From contig NC_029518.1 of the NCBI RefSeq assembly GCF_001577835.2, forward strand, positions 37,525,830-37,589,829: a DNA stretch of 64,000 nucleotides, given 5' to 3'. The notes beneath the pieces are model-generated. The model had not been told where the DNA came from. It did no database searches and saw only the letters and a program-made list of their open reading frames with translations. Below, one piece after another: positions 60,660 to 64,000 of this stretch (positions within the stretch are counted from its first letter, which is position 1; every line of letters begins with the position of its first letter). The DNA is from Coturnix japonica (taxonomy: Eukaryota > Chordata > Aves > Galliformes > Phasianidae). A program made the position numbers and the translations under genes.

Positions 60660-63600
60660 TCTGCTTGTCTGGCTTTTACATCTAAAGCAAAAGGTTCTGG
60701 GAAATGTAAGATGCTGACACTGTGTGAGGCACACAAGAGGAGCGTTCTCTGGTGGAACAGATGAGCCTTTTTGTTATCATTGTGCAGAGGGGTTCTTTAT
60801 TTTGTAGAGGTTCACTTACAGCTTTGTAGGAACCTGGATCCTCTTCAGCTTCCATGTCAAGAAACATACACTTCAGCAGCTGCTTCTAAATGGTGAATTT
60901 GAAAACTTTATATTGAGGACAGTAGTGTCTTGCTGAAACTGATGCAGTTTTACTGTAAGACACATTTGTACATGCAACATATTTTGAGTGGACTTGAGGG
61001 CACATATGTGAAGCTTTAAATTAGTTAACAAACTGATGAAGTGATTATTTTGCATTCAGACAAGCAGTCCTAATTCTTTCACACGAATTTGGAAGCTGAT
61101 CCGAAATTCATTCTGTATTTACAAAGAGCCAGGTATTCTCCCTCCGCCTCTATCCTCTATTTTTCTGTACCCGATCTGAATACATTCCTGGCCTAAGAGA
61201 TGTAGGCGTTACCTCATTCAAGAATGTAAGGGGTTTGAAACAAAAGACAAGTGCTTAGCAGAAACTGTGGTAAAAGAGTGCTTGTTTCCTACAAGGATTC
61301 ATTAACAAACAGAATTATTGCAAGAGTAAACTTTTAGACAATGCCTTCTATTTTTATGGAAGCTAAACTATGTTTTTAAACCACTCTTTAACAGATCATT
61401 TATGGAAACAGAGATAGAAATAGGAGGCACAAAAATAACTCATATATTAGGAGCTAATGCCTAACACCATCCTTAGTGTGACTAGTGAAGTATTACATTT
61501 TAGTCAGTGGAATATGTTTAAGTGTTTTTTTATGATCTGAAGAATACTTGGACATAGCTACTCCAGTAGGATTAATGGAAGAATTTCACAAGTCTGGTGG
61601 TGTTCTCTTGTTGGGCACATCTAGCAACAGATCAAACAAAACAGTGATTTATGCTGTGTTGACTTTCTGCACTACAAAAGGATTCTTTTTCCAATTTACA
61701 CAAAAGGTTTGGCTCGGGGGAGTGTGTCAAAAGTTGCATATGAACCTTAATCCATGAGTTTTCTATGCTGGGGTGGGGCTTTCTGGATGGATGGGAACTT
61801 TTGAGGTGTTTTTATTTGTGGGGGAAGAAATACTGTTCCTAACTAGAAAACTGTTCTGGGTAGGAGCATTCTGAAACCTGATAAACACCACCACCCAGTA
61901 GCTCCCTGCCTTTTTATCAGAATAAGCTGAAACAGTAAGTTTGTGATCACATAACTCAGTAAATCCCACTTTAGAGATGTTAATGCTCCGTCAGAAATGC
62001 TGCCAGACACATGATGAAAGTGCTGATCCAGAATGAACGCACACTGCCAATTCAAATAAAGAAAAATGATGACTTAATTTTGTACTGACAGGTTTTGTGC
62101 CAGATGAGGTATCACTGCCTCCACTGCTCAGACCTTCTGCCAGGTCAGATAATGTCTCTCCTCCCAAAGCAAGCATAAAGCCAACATAAAAGTAAAAAGC
62201 TGGCACGATCTTCATCATTCTATGCCCTAGCTGATTTGACAGAAATATTGCGTGCCCACACTTTGATCTGGAGCAAACCTGTAGACCTGGAGAATCCCAG
62301 CTGCACAGGAGACATGCTATTAAGCGCTGAGGTATCACCATTTTACCATGTGTAGTGACATCATTGGGTCATGACATTCTGGGAATAGCTAGGCTTGTGG
62401 CTTTGGGGACAGTGTTGGCCCCCTTGCTCCCCTCTTTTCATTGTGAAATAGAGAACTGTTTGTGAGCCGTCTCTGAGGAGCTTCATCCCTCAGTGCTAGA
62501 TATGGTAGCACAAAGTCCCTTGGAAAGCACTCAGATCTACTTCAGTGCAATCACTCCAGGAGAGTGGACCTTCTGCCTAGCACTTCCCTTTGGAAACTAA
62601 TTGCTTTCCTCAGCTGCAGAAAGGGACCAAAGCCCTCATGGAGTAGGGCAATGCAAAAACTTGGATGGCCAAATATTTGAGGAAGACTGGCACCAAAAAT
62701 ATGACTGTGGTTCACTTCACTGATGAAAATTAGTCTATTCTGGTGGTGCATACACTGAGGATTTTAATAACAACCAGATAAAAGGGTGAGGCCTATCAGT
62801 ACTCAGTCCATCAAAGACTGGGGGCTGACTGCTGGCAGCACTGAGGAACATACACCATTAAACAAACAGATCTGAAACACAATCACAAAACTATAAACAA
62901 TTTGATGCAGTATTATTTTATATGTGTATGCTGAACATCATACAAACAGCTTTCAGCTTCATATGCAACCTTATAGTGAGAATCAGAGATGCTCCGCTTT
63001 GCTGGTTGTTGTGGCAATACACAACAGAAATATTCACCATCTTCTTTCCCCATCAGAATCAATCTGCAAAATCCAGTTGCTTCGCAGCAACCAATACTAC
63101 AAAGGCCAAAAGGAATGTGAAAAATGTCAGACGGTGATTCAATTAAATGTCTAGCACCAAACCTGGCACACTTAAGGAGTGAGAAGCGTAGCACTTTCAC
63201 TGTGACTTATTTAGCAAATGCATAGTTCTGACAGCTACCCCAGAAAAAGCTTTATGTAGCATCTCCATTGCAGGAGCGAACATCTGTGGTCATTGCTCCA
63301 AGCACTAGGGAATCAAAGTCATCCACTGCTGACATGGGTGCACCACATCAGCGGTTTCCTTCTATCAAAGACAAATGACATTTATGCTTTGTTGTAGAAG
63401 CAAATTGCTCCTTAACCATCCTTAACCACAAGAAAGAAAAGAAATTGTAGGGAGGGAAAGAAGGGTGAGGGGAGAGAAAGAGACTGGAAAGGGAACTAAG
63501 GAAGCTTCAAGAATGATTTGCAGAGTAGGTCAAGCTTAAGATTTTTTAAATTTCATTAATCCTTTTATTACTGTAATACTTTCATAAATAGATAATTAGC

Positions 63601-64000
63601 AACCTTCTTGTCTTTGACGCAATCTTAGCTTTTTTAGTCTCCATCTGTTAAGCAAACCATGGGCCAACCTCTCCTAAGCTACAAGGTGAGGGAGAGCCCA
63701 AGCCCAGTTTCCTTCTAGAACAAATGTAAAATCCCTGGAGAAGCAAAGATTGCTCAATGTAGGCATGCAGATAAACAAGGCATCTGTGACCTTTGCCTCA
63801 GACAGGGGACAAAGCAGCAACATGCCAGGGATAGACTGACTAGCCACTGCTCTGATGCAGCAACGGCAGCCTCTGTTTTCAAGCAGCTTTGAGCCCTCCT
63901 CAACCACCCAGAGGATGAAGGGATCACCTTGCCTACATCCCATTTCTGAAACTTTCCCACAAGGAATGAAAACATACAATGACCACATATTTCAGATACA
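60660..64000. other. Downstream of DACT2, no gene seen
   Basis: 3.3 kb with only short open frames, no recognised repeats and no splice-supported exons. Confidence 0.5.

Noticed and set aside
1-64000. Endogenous retrovirus, LTR element, Polinton or CRISPR array
   Set aside because: No paired LTR-like repeats, primer-binding site, polyprotein motifs, capsid-like frames or regularly spaced repeats were noticed. All reverse-transcriptase motifs seen belong to CR1.

Overview
The window looks like avian nuclear DNA. It is intron-rich, carries many chicken-type CR1 LINE pieces, holds a mariner-like element of a kind I associate with galliform genomes, and encodes vertebrate genes with consensus GT-AG introns. 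A galliform bird is my best guess, but the species cannot be fixed by eye.

Layout. Bases 1-203 hold the last codons of an unidentified + strand gene whose stop codon overlaps poly(A) signals. Two complete tandem cytosolic sulfotransferase genes of the SULT6B1 type follow on the - strand: copy A (coding span 8,386 to 2,709) and copy B (21,619 to 15,503). Both have seven coding exons in identical phases, and all exon edges were placed by hand on consensus splice sites. A large, internally deleted CR1 (about 10,416-13,500) and smaller CR1s fill the gap between them, and further CR1 copies sit inside their introns. A decayed exon-6-like piece near 27.4 kb suggests a third, dead copy.

From about 21.6 to 47.5 kb I find no firmly supported gene. 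The stretch holds CR1 fragments, a mariner-like piece, a hAT-like miniature element with terminal repeats and a target duplication, simple repeats, and a few splice-flanked open segments on the - strand that could be exons of an unknown transcript.

A CpG island at about 47.56-48.65 kb is the promoter and first exon of DACT2, a Wnt/TGF-beta signalling scaffold. DACT2 occupies 48,173-59,804 on the + strand with four coding exons and a predicted 814-residue product ending in the PDZ ligand MTMV. Two poly(A) signals follow. The final 3.3 kb is unannotated.

The most unusual item is a pair of nearly identical short elements (8,701-8,877 and 40,585-40,763). Each is built of two tRNA-like halves joined to a CR1 3' tail, that is, a dimeric tRNA-derived SINE apparently mobilised by CR1. 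One copy has a perfect 9-bp target duplication. No endogenous retrovirus or LTR element was recognised.
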